Shown here piece by piece: positions 1 through 9,434 of a DNA stretch of 64,000 nucleotides. Position numbers and translations under genes: made by a program. Every line of letters starts with the position of its first letter. Positions within the stretch are counted from its first letter, which is position 1. This DNA is from Anaerolineae bacterium (GTDB taxonomy: Bacteria > Chloroflexota > Anaerolineae > Aggregatilineales > Phototrophicaceae): NCBI GenBank assembly GCA_025454525.1, contig JALOOG010000012.1, forward strand, positions 1 through 64,000, given 5' to 3'. Below the pieces are notes generated by a model. It had not been told where the DNA came from. It saw only the letters and a program-made list of their open reading frames with translations, and made no database searches.

Positions 1-3000
1 GGGTCGTGATCGGGTCAATCAACGGGACATACGTGCCACTGGCAACGTTATAACGCATCTGGACACGTTGTGATGATCCATCGGCGTAGTTGACGATGAC
101 GCGGATACGGAAGTTTGGCGCACCGGTCGAACGAGCGAACCCGTTGAAGGTCAAGACATCGCCCGTATTGAAGGCGGTGAATTGTGTGAGGTCAACCCGT
201 TGTTGCAGGATGCTGTCTTCCACGGCACCACCACCGATGAACATGAACGAACAGACCCCCGTGCGAGCCAAGCTTGCGTCACAGACACGACGTTCACCAG
301 AGCCGTTACGGATGCCCCAGAAGTCGGCCACGCCGTCAGCGGGGTTGGTATCGTCCTCGAAGCTACGGTTACGGAGCAGTTCGACCGCGTTCGGATCGGG
401 GGTATTGGTCGCAGTCGGTGGGACTGGCGTATTGGTGGCCGTCGGCGGCACAGGAGTTTCGGTTGGGCCTCCCGGCGTGTTGGTGAGAGTCGGCTCTGGC
501 GTGTTCGTAGCCGTGGGCGCAGCGTTCACCGTGAAGCTAAAGGTGGTCTCCACTTGTTGCGGATCGGGGCCGCTGACTTCACCCGTCACCAAGACGGTGT
601 AGGTATCGGGCGCTAACAGTGATGACGGGGTAAACGTGACTGTACGGGTCGGTTCATCATAGACAAACGTCCCAGTGACTGCGCCAACGGTTGCACCCGT
701 GACGGTGAAGTCGGTAGTCGGAGGCATCGATTTGCTCCAAGTGACCGTCACCGTCGTATTATCGGGGACGTTGGTTGCGCCGTCGGACGGGGTGAACGCG
801 GTGACAAACGGATCGCGCCAAGTGGCCACGGTAAAGTCGATCGTTTGTTGCGCGCCGTTTACGCTGTCTACCAACAAGGCACGATCGGGTAATTCACTTC
901 CATCCGCCGCTTTTTCAACCCGTTCCCAATTACCGCGGGTGAACTTGAAGCGGAGATCCGTGCCATTCAAGAAGGTAAAGGTACCTTCCCAAACATTCGG
1001 ACTGGTTTGTGTAAGCGGTGCGAAACCCGGATTCCATGGGCCCCAGACCGTTTGATTACCCGCAATGTGGACGACCGATCCCGCGGGGGTATTGGCCGGA
1101 ACGGTCACGCGGAAGGTGATCTCAACCGGGACGTTTTCAGCCGTAGCGGTGATCGCATTCGAGTCCGCCGAGAGGTTGAAGCTGGTATCGACCGCACGAA
1201 CGACATAGGTATAGGTCTGATTCGCCGTGACACCGCTATCGATAAAGGTGAGAACTGCATCATCCACCGTGCCGATCAGAACGTAACCCGTTGGCGGGGT
1301 TTGCGTGCGATAGATTCGATACGAATCGACGGCGATATCATCGGTGCTGGCCGTCCAAGCTAAGCGAATTTCCGAAATTGAAGTCGAAGAAACGCTTAAG
1401 ACAGGGGCAGCAGGCGGTGTGGTGTCGCTGCTGGCGTTGACAGTTAACACGCCGAGATCAACGACTTCATTATCCCATGCGCCGTCTAAGTCACCGTAAG
1501 ACCAAGTGGCCCCATTATCGACGCTAAAACGAACGGCATAGTAGAACGAACCGACTTGATTGGGCAGTAGCGTACCAATATATTGATCCGCGTCACCTTG
1601 TTCAGAGTCGTATGCCATATTGAACCAAGTCCAATTGGTATCGGTTGGATTGGCCACAGAACCGTAACCGGCTTGCGCGGTGATCCCTGGAGTTTGACCT
1701 ACCGTGACATCCGTGCCGCCCGGAATAGTGATCCGTGCATATACTTGATCCGTGGGGGTCGTGGTGCTGATGGTATGGGTCAAGGTCGTGGGCCAGTGCA
1801 TAAAATAGACAACCCCTGAACCACCGAGATCCCATTGCGGGTTCGCGTAAATCTCATTGGAGAAGCTGCTCACGATTCCGCTTGCCGTGTTACGAGCAAC
1901 CACGACGTAGTAATACTTGCCACCCGTTTCGACTAACGTATCGGTGTAACTCGTGGTTGCCGAGGATCCGAGCATTTGATAACCACCGCCGCTTAAGTAG
2001 CTGCGATAGACATCGTAAACATCGGCACCAGGAACGGCTGACCAAGAGAGAACGACAGGCGCGGCCACGCTGCTCAATGAGAGCGATGGGGCGGCCGGGG
2101 GAGCGGAATGGCTTGAGTTCATCACCAACAGCGCGCCGCCACGGGCAGGGACGTTGGTGACGGTGAGATTCCCATTGGAGTCCACTGTGTAGGTATCGAC
2201 GGCCGGAGTCATCACATCATCGAAGTTGGCCCCAATCGGTAAGTAGCCCAACACGTTTACGGTGATGTTTTGGGTATTGGTGCTACGGTTGATAAAGACC
2301 ACCGCGGCATTCGACAGATTCGGCATCCGTCGCCCATAGACATATAGCGGGTCTACTGCTGGGCTAAGCGAGAAGTTTTGCATCAACAGCGGACGGAAAT
2401 CACCGGTACGTAAGGCGGGGTTGTCGTTACGTGTGGTAGCCAATAACGTGTAGTGATCCAACAACTGATCGCGAGCGCTATTGGGCGCGTCGGATTGGAG
2501 GTGGACATAGTACGGAGTACCGAGTCCGCTTTCTAACCAGGGGAACGGTTGACGGTTATAGGGATCGTCTTCCCATTTGCCGCCGCTCCATGTTTGTGGT
2601 CCAGCCAAACCGACTTCATCCCCATAGTAGATCGTGGGTGCGCCGGGCAGGGTGAGTTGTAACAACGCCACGCCTTTGAGACGAGTGATCGCATCTGACC
2701 AATCGTGCGCCGGATTGAGCGGGAATTGAGTGCCTTCCGCTGGATTAGACGGATGACCATGTTCTAACATGAACAGAGCGCGGCTGGTGTCATGGCTGCC
2801 TAGCAAGTTCATCATCGCGGCAAACGCTTCGGGCGCATACCGTTCTTGTAAGCTTAACAGACGTTCATTTGTGACAGACGGCGAGAACGGATTGATCACA
2901 CCCGCAGAGCTACCGCTGTTATGATCGTTATCCGTAAACGGTGTATCGCGCCAGAAACCCAACACGGTCGTGCTGAATTGGTAGTTCATGGTCGCATCCC

Positions 3001-5107
3001 ATTCGCCGGGATTGCCATTCGGGAAGGTGACACCACCGCTGACACCGCCGCTTGTCCATGAGGTCGAAATACCCCATTCTTCACCGACGATATAAGCATC
3101 AGGATCAACCCCATGAACCGCTTTACGGAATTCTTCCCAGTAGGGGTTGAATTGTTCGCGACCGTCGGTTAACTCTTGTTGAATCCCATGATCCACTTCA
3201 GGAGCGACATCCAAGCGCCAACCGTCCGCGCCTTGCGCGATCCAGTATTCACCCACCGGTTGCGTGACACCTGACCAGGTGTGATTTAAACCATTGCCCC
3301 ACACCAGATCTTGCGCCATGTTGCCAGCGGTATCCAACACGGGTAAGCTGTCGAAAATACCGAACCAGAACGGATAGGTCACGTTTCCGTCACACAACGC
3401 CGGGTTGGTCGGAGGATTCGGCGGGATAAAACGATACATGGGACGGAAGGGGCTGTTAACATCTTCACAAGCACCCGATCCATAAGTGGCGTTGCTGTAT
3501 TGGCTATACCGATCGAAGTAGAAGCTATCCGATGAGGTGTGGTTAAACACGCCGTCAAGGATGATCCGGATTCCGCGATTTTCGGCCTCTTGCGCTAAGG
3601 TTTGGAACAGCGCCAAGTTACCGAAGTTATCATCGATCTGGCTGAAATCACGCGCATCGTATTTGTGATTCGACGGCGCTTCAAAAATCGGGTTCAGATA
3701 CAGCGCAGTGACCCCCATGGTCTCTAGGTAATCTAAGCGATCGATCACCCCTTGCAAGTCACCACCATAGAAGTTACGACTCCATGACCCTTCGCAACCA
3801 TCATTACTATTGATGCGTGGATCACAGATCACCGTGTTCCAATTGACAGCGAGTGAGCGATTGATGGTACCGCCCGCTTCATTGTAGAAAAATGATCCCG
3901 CCGCAAGATTATTGGCCGGATTGCCATCACGGAAACGATCGACAAAGACCTGATAGATCACCGCATTTTGTACCCAATCTGGGGTTTGGAAGGCCGGATC
4001 GTATACCGTCAATTGCCAGCTCCGATCTTGAGATCCTCCGATCGTCTCGCCCCAACCACCAAGGCTATCGCTATCTTCATAGAAGGCGGTAGCTGTACCG
4101 TCAGTGGCGATAAAACGATAGTAATACACGTTGGCTTGTGGGCCGGTGTTGAGCGGATATTCCCAGTAATCGTAATAATCATCGGTGTAGATTTTGGTCA
4201 TACCCGCGATCGTCTGTTGATCAGCACGATCGTTCCAGATCCGGATCTGCACGCCGGTGAGGTCAAATTTAGCTGAACGGAAGCGTAATTTCACTTGTGT
4301 CCCGAACGGCACAGCCCCGCCGGGGGTGCGATACAGCGTATTGCGGCTGTCGTGACCGAGATCGCTCCACCAGATATTGTTATCTTGCCGTGCGTTGACG
4401 CGATAGGCGAAACGGTTGGTGTTGGTGTTTAAGATTACCGTGATCGTTTGATTGGGCGCGGTTGTGGTAAAGCTCACCGTGCCACCATCAATAGCGCGTC
4501 CGGTAGAGGTGAATTGACGACTCCAATTGCCTAACTGACTGATCTTCGCTTCATAAGTCCCGGCACTTGCGATCGTGAAGGTGTTCGAGAAGATCCCATT
4601 ACCGCGATTGATCAGGTTGGTCGCGAGATTGTTATTATTCCAACCTTGCCATGCGCCGACCGCTATCCAATTGGTTGGGATGTTTTCGGTCGCTCCGATG
4701 AAGTTGACATCTACAAGATTAGTGCTAGGGGTAAAACCGTCATTATAGGTGCGGGTGTCAAAAACAATGAGGAGTTGTTGGTTGGCTTGATCGGTGCTAA
4801 ACCAATAATTTTGACTGGGAAATTCTTGTCCCCAAGCACAGTTGCCAATCACTTTTAATTCATACTGCCCAGCCACATTCAAGGTAACGCCTAAGGTATA
4901 GACTCCGTTTCCTTGATGAGTCATCGGGTTCGCGGCCGGATCCCAGTCCGCCGCACCCCCTGCTTCGGTCTGCCAATTTCCGGCAGCGCACACACTCGTA
5001 AATATTTGCGCGGTGGTGACAAACACGCTACTCAGTGTCAGCACGACCACACAAATTAGCATAGCAAAACGTAAAATTTGCCATGCTGGTCGGAAAGATC
5101 TGATCAT
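1..5107 (-). CDS. Secreted multidomain GH13 amylopullulanase-like enzyme (C-terminus beyond window)
   Basis: Open without a stop for 1702 codons, running off the left edge. The start at 5107 has a perfect AAGGAG five bases upstream. After a signal peptide/membrane segment (about 8-32) come two X25-like starch-binding modules (about 40-245), an N-terminal beta domain and a GH13 catalytic barrel (about 425-960). All four GH13 blocks are present: DGVFNHT at 518, GWRLD with nucleophile D633, VGEEW with acid/base E676, and GSHD with D773. Then follow FN3 (about 1000-1083), an unassigned beta module, a second FN3 (about 1228-1317), a CBM20 (about 1325-1430), a Big_5/SbsA-like Ig domain, a Thr/Pro repeat linker (about 1527-1571) and the start of a CBM4/9-like module. 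It probably degrades starch, pullulan or glycogen outside the cell. The exact linkage specificity cannot be told. The gene is monocistronic as far as visible. Confidence 0.93.
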   Translation of the reverse strand, partial: MIRSFRPAWQILRFAMLICVVVLTLSSVFVTTAQIFTSVCAAGNWQTEAGGAADWDPAANPMTHQGNGVYTLGVTLNVAGQYELKVIGNCAWGQEFPSQNYWFSTDQANQQLLIVFDTRTYNDGFTPSTNLVDVNFIGATENIPTNWIAVGAWQGWNNNNLATNLINRGNGIFSNTFTIASAGTYEAKISQLGNWSRQFTSTGRAIDGGTVSFTTTAPNQTITVILNTNTNRFAYRVNARQDNNIWWSDLGHDSRNTLYRTPGGAVPFGTQVKLRFRSAKFDLTGVQIRIWNDRADQQTIAGMTKIYTDDYYDYWEYPLNTGPQANVYYYRFIATDGTATAFYEDSDSLGGWGETIGGSQDRSWQLTVYDPAFQTPDWVQNAVIYQVFVDRFRDGNPANNLAAGSFFYNEAGGTINRSLAVNWNTVICDPRINSNDGCEGSWSRNFYGGDLQGVIDRLDYLETMGVTALYLNPIFEAPSNHKYDARDFSQIDDNFGNLALFQTLAQEAENRGIRIILDGVFNHTSSDSFYFDRYSQYSNATYGSGACEDVNSPFRPMYRFIPPNPPTNPALCDGNVTYPFWFGIFDSLPVLDTAGNMAQDLVWGNGLNHTWSGVTQPVGEYWIAQGADGWRLDVAPEVDHGIQQELTDGREQFNPYWEEFRKAVHGVDPDAYIVGEEWGISTSWTSGGVSGGVTFPNGNPGEWDATMNYQFSTTVLGFWRDTPFTDNDHNSGSSAGVINPFSPSVTNERLLSLQERYAPEAFAAMMNLLGSHDTSRALFMLEHGHPSNPAEGTQFPLNPAHDWSDAITRLKGVALLQLTLPGAPTIYYGDEVGLAGPQTWSGGKWEDDPYNRQPFPWLESGLGTPYYVHLQSDAPNSARDQLLDHYTLLATTRNDNPALRTGDFRPLLMQNFSLSPAVDPLYVYGRRMPNLSNAAVVFINRSTNTQNITVNVLGYLPIGANFDDVMTPAVDTYTVDSNGNLTVTNVPARGGALLVMNSSHSAPPAAPSLSLSSVAAPVVLSWSAVPGADVYDVYRSYLSGGGYQMLGSSATTSYTDTLVETGGKYYYVVVARNTASGIVSSFSNEIYANPQWDLGGSGVVYFMHWPTTLTHTISTTTPTDQVYARITIPGGTDVTVGQTPGITAQAGYGSVANPTDTNWTWFNMAYDSEQGDADQYIGTLLPNQVGSFYYAVRFSVDNGATWSYGDLDGAWDNEVVDLGVLTVNASSDTTPPAAPVLSVSSTSISEIRLAWTASTDDIAVDSYRIYRTQTPPTGYVLIGTVDDAVLTFIDSGVTANQTYTYVVRAVDTSFNLSADSNAITATAENVPVEITFRVTVPANTPAGSVVHIAGNQTVWGPWNPGFAPLTQTSPNVWEGTFTFLNGTDLRFKFTRGNWERVEKAADGSELPDRALLVDSVNGAQQTIDFTVATWRDPFVTAFTPSDGATNVPDNTTVTVTWSKSMPPTTDFTVTGATVGAVTGTFVYDEPTRTVTFTPSSLLAPDTYTVLVTGEVSGPDPQQVETTFSFTVNAAPTATNTPEPTLTNTPGGPTETPVPPTATNTPVPPTATNTPDPNAVELLRNRSFEDDTNPADGVADFWGIRNGSGERRVCDASLARTGVCSFMFIGGGAVEDSILQQRVDLTQFTAFNTGDVLTFNGFARSTGAPNFRIRVIVNYADGSSQRVQMRYNVASGTYVPLIDPITT

Positions 5108-5128
5108 ACAAGCTCCTTAAAACAATAA

Positions 5129-5156
5129 AGTATATAGCAGCAACATGAGCAATCAA
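5129..5156 (-). promoter_or_regulatory. Sigma-70-type promoter of the GH13 gene
   Basis: On the minus strand TTGATT (5156-5151) and TATACT (5134-5129) are separated by 16 bases, about 22 bases before the start codon. The predicted leader is only about 15 nt and carries the AAGGAG ribosome site. Assigned by consensus only. Confidence 0.5.
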
Positions 5157-5414
5157 TTTCCACATCCTCATAAGGCGAATTTCACCAGAAAAATGAGAAA
5201 AAACACCCTTTTATGAGTGTAAAATGAATGATGTTTGATCACAAGGGGTTAAAAATCTACTAAAAACATCTAAATCGAAAAGACTCCAGATCTCATCCTA
5301 TGTGATCGGCTCATGCACTGTTAAGGTACGTTGCGGTCATTATAGAATTAGACAAATAGGGGTGTCAAATGAAATCAGACAATTTACACAAGTTTCTTGT
5401 GTCATTTGTCACAA
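5157..5414. other. AT-rich intergenic region with an inverted repeat
   Basis: No coding potential seen. Contains a 7-bp inverted repeat ACACAAG-ttt-CTTGTGT at 5386-5402, with an outer GACAA/TTGTC pairing, just beyond the stop of the glycosyltransferase gene. It could be that gene's terminator or an operator for the GH13 gene; there is no clear U-tract on the minus strand. Confidence 0.4.
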
Positions 5415-6515
5415 TCACCACAAACTGTCGTAAACTTGGGCCGTCCCAAGGGCGACTTGTTTGTGCGTAAAGTGCTGAATTGCCCGCGCACGACCTTGAT
5501 CGGCCCACCATTGACGCTGAGTCGGATCACAGTGGAGCGCGGCAAGGTGTTTGTGCAAAGTGCTGATGTCGCCTTCGGGGAAAATCAGGCCTGCGTCACC
5601 GATCACACCTGGAATCGCGCCGCTATCCGATCCGATCACCGGAGTCCCACTACACATCGCTTCTACCAACACGCGGCCAAATTGTTCTTTCCAATTCGGG
5701 CGCGTGCGTGAAGGCAACACCAACACATCAATGCTGTGATATAACGCGGGCATTTCAGTAGATCGGACTTGCGCCTGAAATTGTATGCGATCCGCAATCC
5801 CTAAAGTCTGTGCTTGCATTTGTAAGGCGTTGAGTTGTGGCCCGCCTCCTAACAAAATCAAGCGCCAATCCCCTGATAAGCGGGCGCAGGCCGCGATGAG
5901 ATCGGCGATCCCTTTTTCCTCAACCAAGCGCCCGAAATAGCCGATCGTAAACGGCCGTTCAACTCGTTCATCCGGCGGATGAAACAGATCCGGATCTGTG
6001 CCAAATTGTGGGATCACGCTGATCGGTTTAGTAAAGCCTTTTTCGCGCCAGACTTGTGCGGCGCTCTCTGTGCCAACAATCGCATGATGCACGGTGTTTA
6101 AAACCCAACGCTCTCCCCAACCGAACGGGGGGGGATAAGCGCGATAAATATTCTGCCAACTAAAAAACAGCGATTTCGTCTTCAATCGCTCTGCATAAAA
6201 CAGCATTTGCCACGCGGCAAGGTTATACGGTTCTTCGTCAATGTGAACAATATGCGGTTGAAACGCGCTTAAACGCTCACCCAATCCGACATACGAATGC
6301 AGATGAAAATCGCCATTGCGTCGGATCGGCAAGACTTCCAAGCGATACCCGTCGGTATAAACACGCTCTAAAGGCATTTCACCCCGTTCATCGCGCCACG
6401 ACGGAGGCACGATCACCCATAAGTCGATCCCTTGTTGCGCGATCAACTCTAACTTACGCTGATAGATCCCAACAATACACGCCTTTGAGATCATCGCTAC
6501 CCGTAACTTGACCAT
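5415..6515 (-). CDS. GT4-family glycosyltransferase
   Basis: A group 1 (GT-B fold) glycosyltransferase of 366 residues. The C-terminal domain shows GYFGRLVEEKG and the EX7E donor-binding motif in KEQFGRVLVEAM, followed by SGTPVIGSDSG, where nucleotide sugar binds. The N-terminal half shows the usual acceptor domain with HIVHIDEEPYNLAAW. The start is taken at ATG 6515, three bases after the accC stop. An upstream in-frame ATG at 6557 would overlap accC and adds 14 unlikely residues. Translation is probably coupled to accC. The likely role is transfer of a sugar to a cell-envelope glycan or glycolipid; donor and acceptor are unknown. Confidence 0.85.
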   Translation of the reverse strand: MVKLRVAMISKACIVGIYQRKLELIAQQGIDLWVIVPPSWRDERGEMPLERVYTDGYRLEVLPIRRNGDFHLHSYVGLGERLSAFQPHIVHIDEEPYNLAAWQMLFYAERLKTKSLFFSWQNIYRAYPPPFGWGERWVLNTVHHAIVGTESAAQVWREKGFTKPISVIPQFGTDPDLFHPPDERVERPFTIGYFGRLVEEKGIADLIAACARLSGDWRLILLGGGPQLNALQMQAQTLGIADRIQFQAQVRSTEMPALYHSIDVLVLPSRTRPNWKEQFGRVLVEAMCSGTPVIGSDSGAIPGVIGDAGLIFPEGDISTLHKHLAALHCDPTQRQWWADQGRARAIQHFTHKQVALGTAQVYDSLW

Positions 6516-6517
6516 GA

Positions 6518-8023
6518 TCAATGCCGCCCCATACGGAAATGATCCCCACGATTCCATGGGCTATAACTATCCCCCTCACCCTGACCGGCCACCGCTGACG
6601 GGGTGATCGGTTTCGCTTTGAGATCCGATAATGCGACCGCGATCAACGCCAGATCATCCATCGGTGTTTCAGCAGCGAGTAAGTGATGCAAATGGGTATC
6701 AACAAATGTGGTATCGATGTCACCCGCGATAAAGACTGGATGATCCAGTAGGGTGAGCAGAAAATCAAGATTCGTCGTCACCCCTAACACCACTGTATCG
6801 CGTAATGCTTGTCTCATGCGGGTGATCGCTTCTTCACGGGTGCGATCGTACACGATGATCTTGGCGATCATCGGATCGTAGTGGATTGTGATCTCATCCC
6901 CTGATTTTAAGTAGGTGTCTACCCGTACATTCGGTGCTTGTGGTGCGATAAACGTATGCACTTTGCCGATCGCGGGTAAAAATTGATTGCGCGGATCTTC
7001 AGCATATACCCGACATTCGATTGCATGGCCTCGTTGACGGAGATCTGCTTGATCAAACGGGAGCGGTTCACCACTTGCGACCTGAAATTGCAATTTGACC
7101 AGATCCACCCCCGTCACACATTCGGTGACAGGATGCTCCACTTGGAGACGGGTGTTCATCTCTAAGAAGAAAAACTCCCCTTGTGGAGTCGCGATAAACT
7201 CCACCGTCCCGGCGTTGACGTAATTCACTGCCCGGGCCGCATCCACGGCCGCTTGTCCGATCGCGTGCCGTTGAGCGTCGCTTAATAGGGGAGACGGGGA
7301 CTCTTCAATGATCTTCTGATGTCGCCGTTGGGTGCTACATTCGCGCTCAAAGAGGTGTAAGGTGTTGCCATGCCGATCCGCGATCACCTGAACTTCGATA
7401 TGGCGGCCGGTATCGATATAGCGCTCTAAAAATACCCGCGCATCTCCGAAAGCCTTTTGTGCTTCACGCCGCGCCCCTGCGATCGCTTCTGGCAGATCGG
7501 CGGCGGCGCGCACAATGCGAATGCCTTTGCCGCCGCCCCCACCCGCCGCCTTGACCATGATCGGATAGCCTATCTGTTCCGCGGCCGCGAGAAACGCTTG
7601 ATCCGGCGCATCATCCGATGAAAAACCCGGTACTAACGGCACATTCGCCCGTAACATCAACTCCCGTGCCTGGGTTTTAACCCCCATGAGACGGATCGCC
7701 TCTGGATCTGGCCCGATCCATGTCAGGCCCGCACCGATCACCGCTTCGGCAAAGCCCGCATTTTCCGAAAGAAAACCGTACCCCGGATGCACACAATCGC
7801 ACCCTGTATCGACCGCCGCCGCGATCAATCGCGGGATATTGAGATAACTTTCCGACGGCGGCGCGGCCCCGATCAAGATCGCCTGATCCGCCAATTGCAC
7901 ATGACGGGAAGCGCGATCCGCCTCAGAATACACTGCCACCGTTTGTATCCCTAACTCACGACACGCCCGGATAATCCGTACCGCAATTTCACCACGATTC
8001 GCGATCAAACACTTTTTGAGCAT
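6518..8023 (-). CDS. accC: Biotin carboxylase subunit of acetyl-CoA carboxylase
   Basis: ATP-dependent carboxylation of biotin on BCCP, the first half-reaction of acetyl-CoA or related acyl-CoA carboxylases. Begins KKCLIANRGEIAVRIIRACR (biotin carboxylase N-domain). It has the ATP-grasp glycine loop KAAGGGGGKGIR, the CSTQRRHQK segment, EMNTRLQVEHPVTE in the active site and the C-domain GHAIECRVYAEDP. Length 501 residues is slightly longer than typical (about 450), the excess being a variable C-terminal tail. ATG 8023 is preferred over GTG 8032. No carboxyltransferase or BCCP gene is in the window, so it may serve acetyl-, propionyl- or another acyl-CoA carboxylase. Confidence 0.93.
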   Translation of the reverse strand: MLKKCLIANRGEIAVRIIRACRELGIQTVAVYSEADRASRHVQLADQAILIGAAPPSESYLNIPRLIAAAVDTGCDCVHPGYGFLSENAGFAEAVIGAGLTWIGPDPEAIRLMGVKTQARELMLRANVPLVPGFSSDDAPDQAFLAAAEQIGYPIMVKAAGGGGGKGIRIVRAAADLPEAIAGARREAQKAFGDARVFLERYIDTGRHIEVQVIADRHGNTLHLFERECSTQRRHQKIIEESPSPLLSDAQRHAIGQAAVDAARAVNYVNAGTVEFIATPQGEFFFLEMNTRLQVEHPVTECVTGVDLVKLQFQVASGEPLPFDQADLRQRGHAIECRVYAEDPRNQFLPAIGKVHTFIAPQAPNVRVDTYLKSGDEITIHYDPMIAKIIVYDRTREEAITRMRQALRDTVVLGVTTNLDFLLTLLDHPVFIAGDIDTTFVDTHLHHLLAAETPMDDLALIAVALSDLKAKPITPSAVAGQGEGDSYSPWNRGDHFRMGRH

Positions 8024-8055
8024 GAATGACACCGATCTTTGTCTGTTTTTTGCTG

Positions 8056-9021
8056 TTATTGTACCGATTCGGGTTTATTTTGTAAGATCGACTCGATCCG
8101 CGTGTCGATTTCCGGTGTGATCTTCACACTCAACGCTTTTAGGTTTTCATGGATCTGTTCGGGTTTGCTGGCCCCAGTGATCACACTACTCACCACGGGA
8201 TTTTTCATCGCCCATGCAAGCGCTAAGGCGGCCATGGTCGTTCCCATTTCTTCCGCGATCAGGCTCAATTGTTGAGTTTTGCCGATGCGATCCTCGCTGA
8301 TCTGACGGCTAAACCAATTCGGATCGACGTTTTGGGCGCGGCTGCCTTCTGGAATGCCGTGGTTGTATTTTCCGGTCAACACGCCTTGCGCGAGTGGACT
8401 CCACACCACCAAACCGATCCCGTTTTGTTCACACACCCGTTGCACATCGCCTTCCACTTGATCGCGATCCAACATATTGTAAAGCGGTTGTTCGGTGACG
8501 GGCTTGTAATGATTGATCCGATCGGCGATCTCAAGCGCTTCGCTGATTTGTGCGCCTGACCACATGCTTGTCCCCCAATACAGGATCTTGCCTTGTTGGA
8601 TCAGATCATGAATCGCACGCACGGTTTCTTCGGTAGGGGTCTCATCATCGTAACGGTGACAGAAGAAAATATCGATGTAATCCATGTCAAAGCGTTTGAG
8701 TGATTGATGTACCGATTCAAAAATGTGTTTACGCGATAAGCCGCGATCGTTGATGTGATCGCTCATCGGCCAAAAGGCCTTGGTGCTGATCACCAGATCG
8801 CTCCGCTTAAAGTCTTTGATCACCGTGCCGACCACTTTTTCCGCTTCACCGCGGGCATAAATATCTGCCACATCGATAAAGTTGATCCCCTGTTCGATCG
8901 CGACTCGTAAACATTGTGCGGCGGTGTCATTTTCAACGGTGTTTGATCCATAGGTTAACCATGCGCCCAACGAGATCGCGCTGACTTTTACGCCTGCCTT
9001 GCCTAACCGACGATATTCCAT
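8056..9021 (-). CDS. Aldo/keto reductase, Kv-beta/YghZ type
   Basis: An NADPH-dependent aldo/keto reductase of 321 residues. The catalytic tetrad is visible: Asp and Tyr in DVADIYARGEAE, Lys in DLVISTKAF and His in DIFFCHRYDDE. The C-terminal cofactor loop is in SSVITGASKPEQIHENLKAL. The closest pattern is the AKR6/YghZ group (potassium-channel beta-like), which reduce aldehydes such as methylglyoxal. The start has AAGGAG nine bases upstream. It lies 32 bases upstream of accC on the same strand, so the two may be cotranscribed. Confidence 0.9.
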   Translation of the reverse strand: MEYRRLGKAGVKVSAISLGAWLTYGSNTVENDTAAQCLRVAIEQGINFIDVADIYARGEAEKVVGTVIKDFKRSDLVISTKAFWPMSDHINDRGLSRKHIFESVHQSLKRFDMDYIDIFFCHRYDDETPTEETVRAIHDLIQQGKILYWGTSMWSGAQISEALEIADRINHYKPVTEQPLYNMLDRDQVEGDVQRVCEQNGIGLVVWSPLAQGVLTGKYNHGIPEGSRAQNVDPNWFSRQISEDRIGKTQQLSLIAEEMGTTMAALALAWAMKNPVVSSVITGASKPEQIHENLKALSVKITPEIDTRIESILQNKPESVQ

Positions 9022-9434
9022 GTTTTCCCGCTCCTTGATTTTAAGCGATCGCGCTCATTTTTAGGCGATTATACCCGTCTGAATGAAAGTGCCACTATAA
9101 CCGTTAATGAGTAGGATCAACTCGCAATCTCAAGATGATAGAACGGGGCTTTATCTGAATGAGGTAACATGAAAAAACATCCCCCAATGGAGATACACCT
9201 GCTCATCGTAAATGGGCCAGTTCCCTCCGTCTGACAGCCATGTATGGGGAGGGCTAGGGTGGGGTTGGACGCAAGAAACTTTCCTGATATTACTTTTGTG
9301 TTTTCTGTGGTTTAAATATTTTCGCGCTTTTCTATGCTTAAAACGTATTTTTGTTTAGCAAGGTCTGCCAACATTGATATTTATAGGTGAATCTGCAATG
9401 CTTGATTCAAACCGCTGAAAATTTTATCTACAGA
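9022..9434. other. Intergenic region, left edge of accessory island
   Basis: No gene recognised over 413 bases. It contains the first copy of the intergenic repeat described separately and the likely promoter region of the aldo/keto reductase gene. Composition becomes more AT-rich towards the methyltransferase gene. Confidence 0.5.
9185..9325 (+). repeat. Diverged intergenic direct repeat, copy A
   Basis: Shares two blocks with 13490-13635 in the same orientation and order: an ATGGAGA..CACCT.CTCAT block and a longer block containing GGGCTAGGGT followed by 25 bases (9271-9295) that match 13570-13594 at 24 positions. The spacing between blocks is about the same. The two copies bracket the restriction-modification and TIR genes. 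Confidence 0.65.

Noticed and set aside
90-4858. Many plus-strand ORFs of 60-170 codons
   Set aside because: They are antisense shadows of the GH13 gene, whose minus-strand frame is continuous and carries all catalytic motifs.
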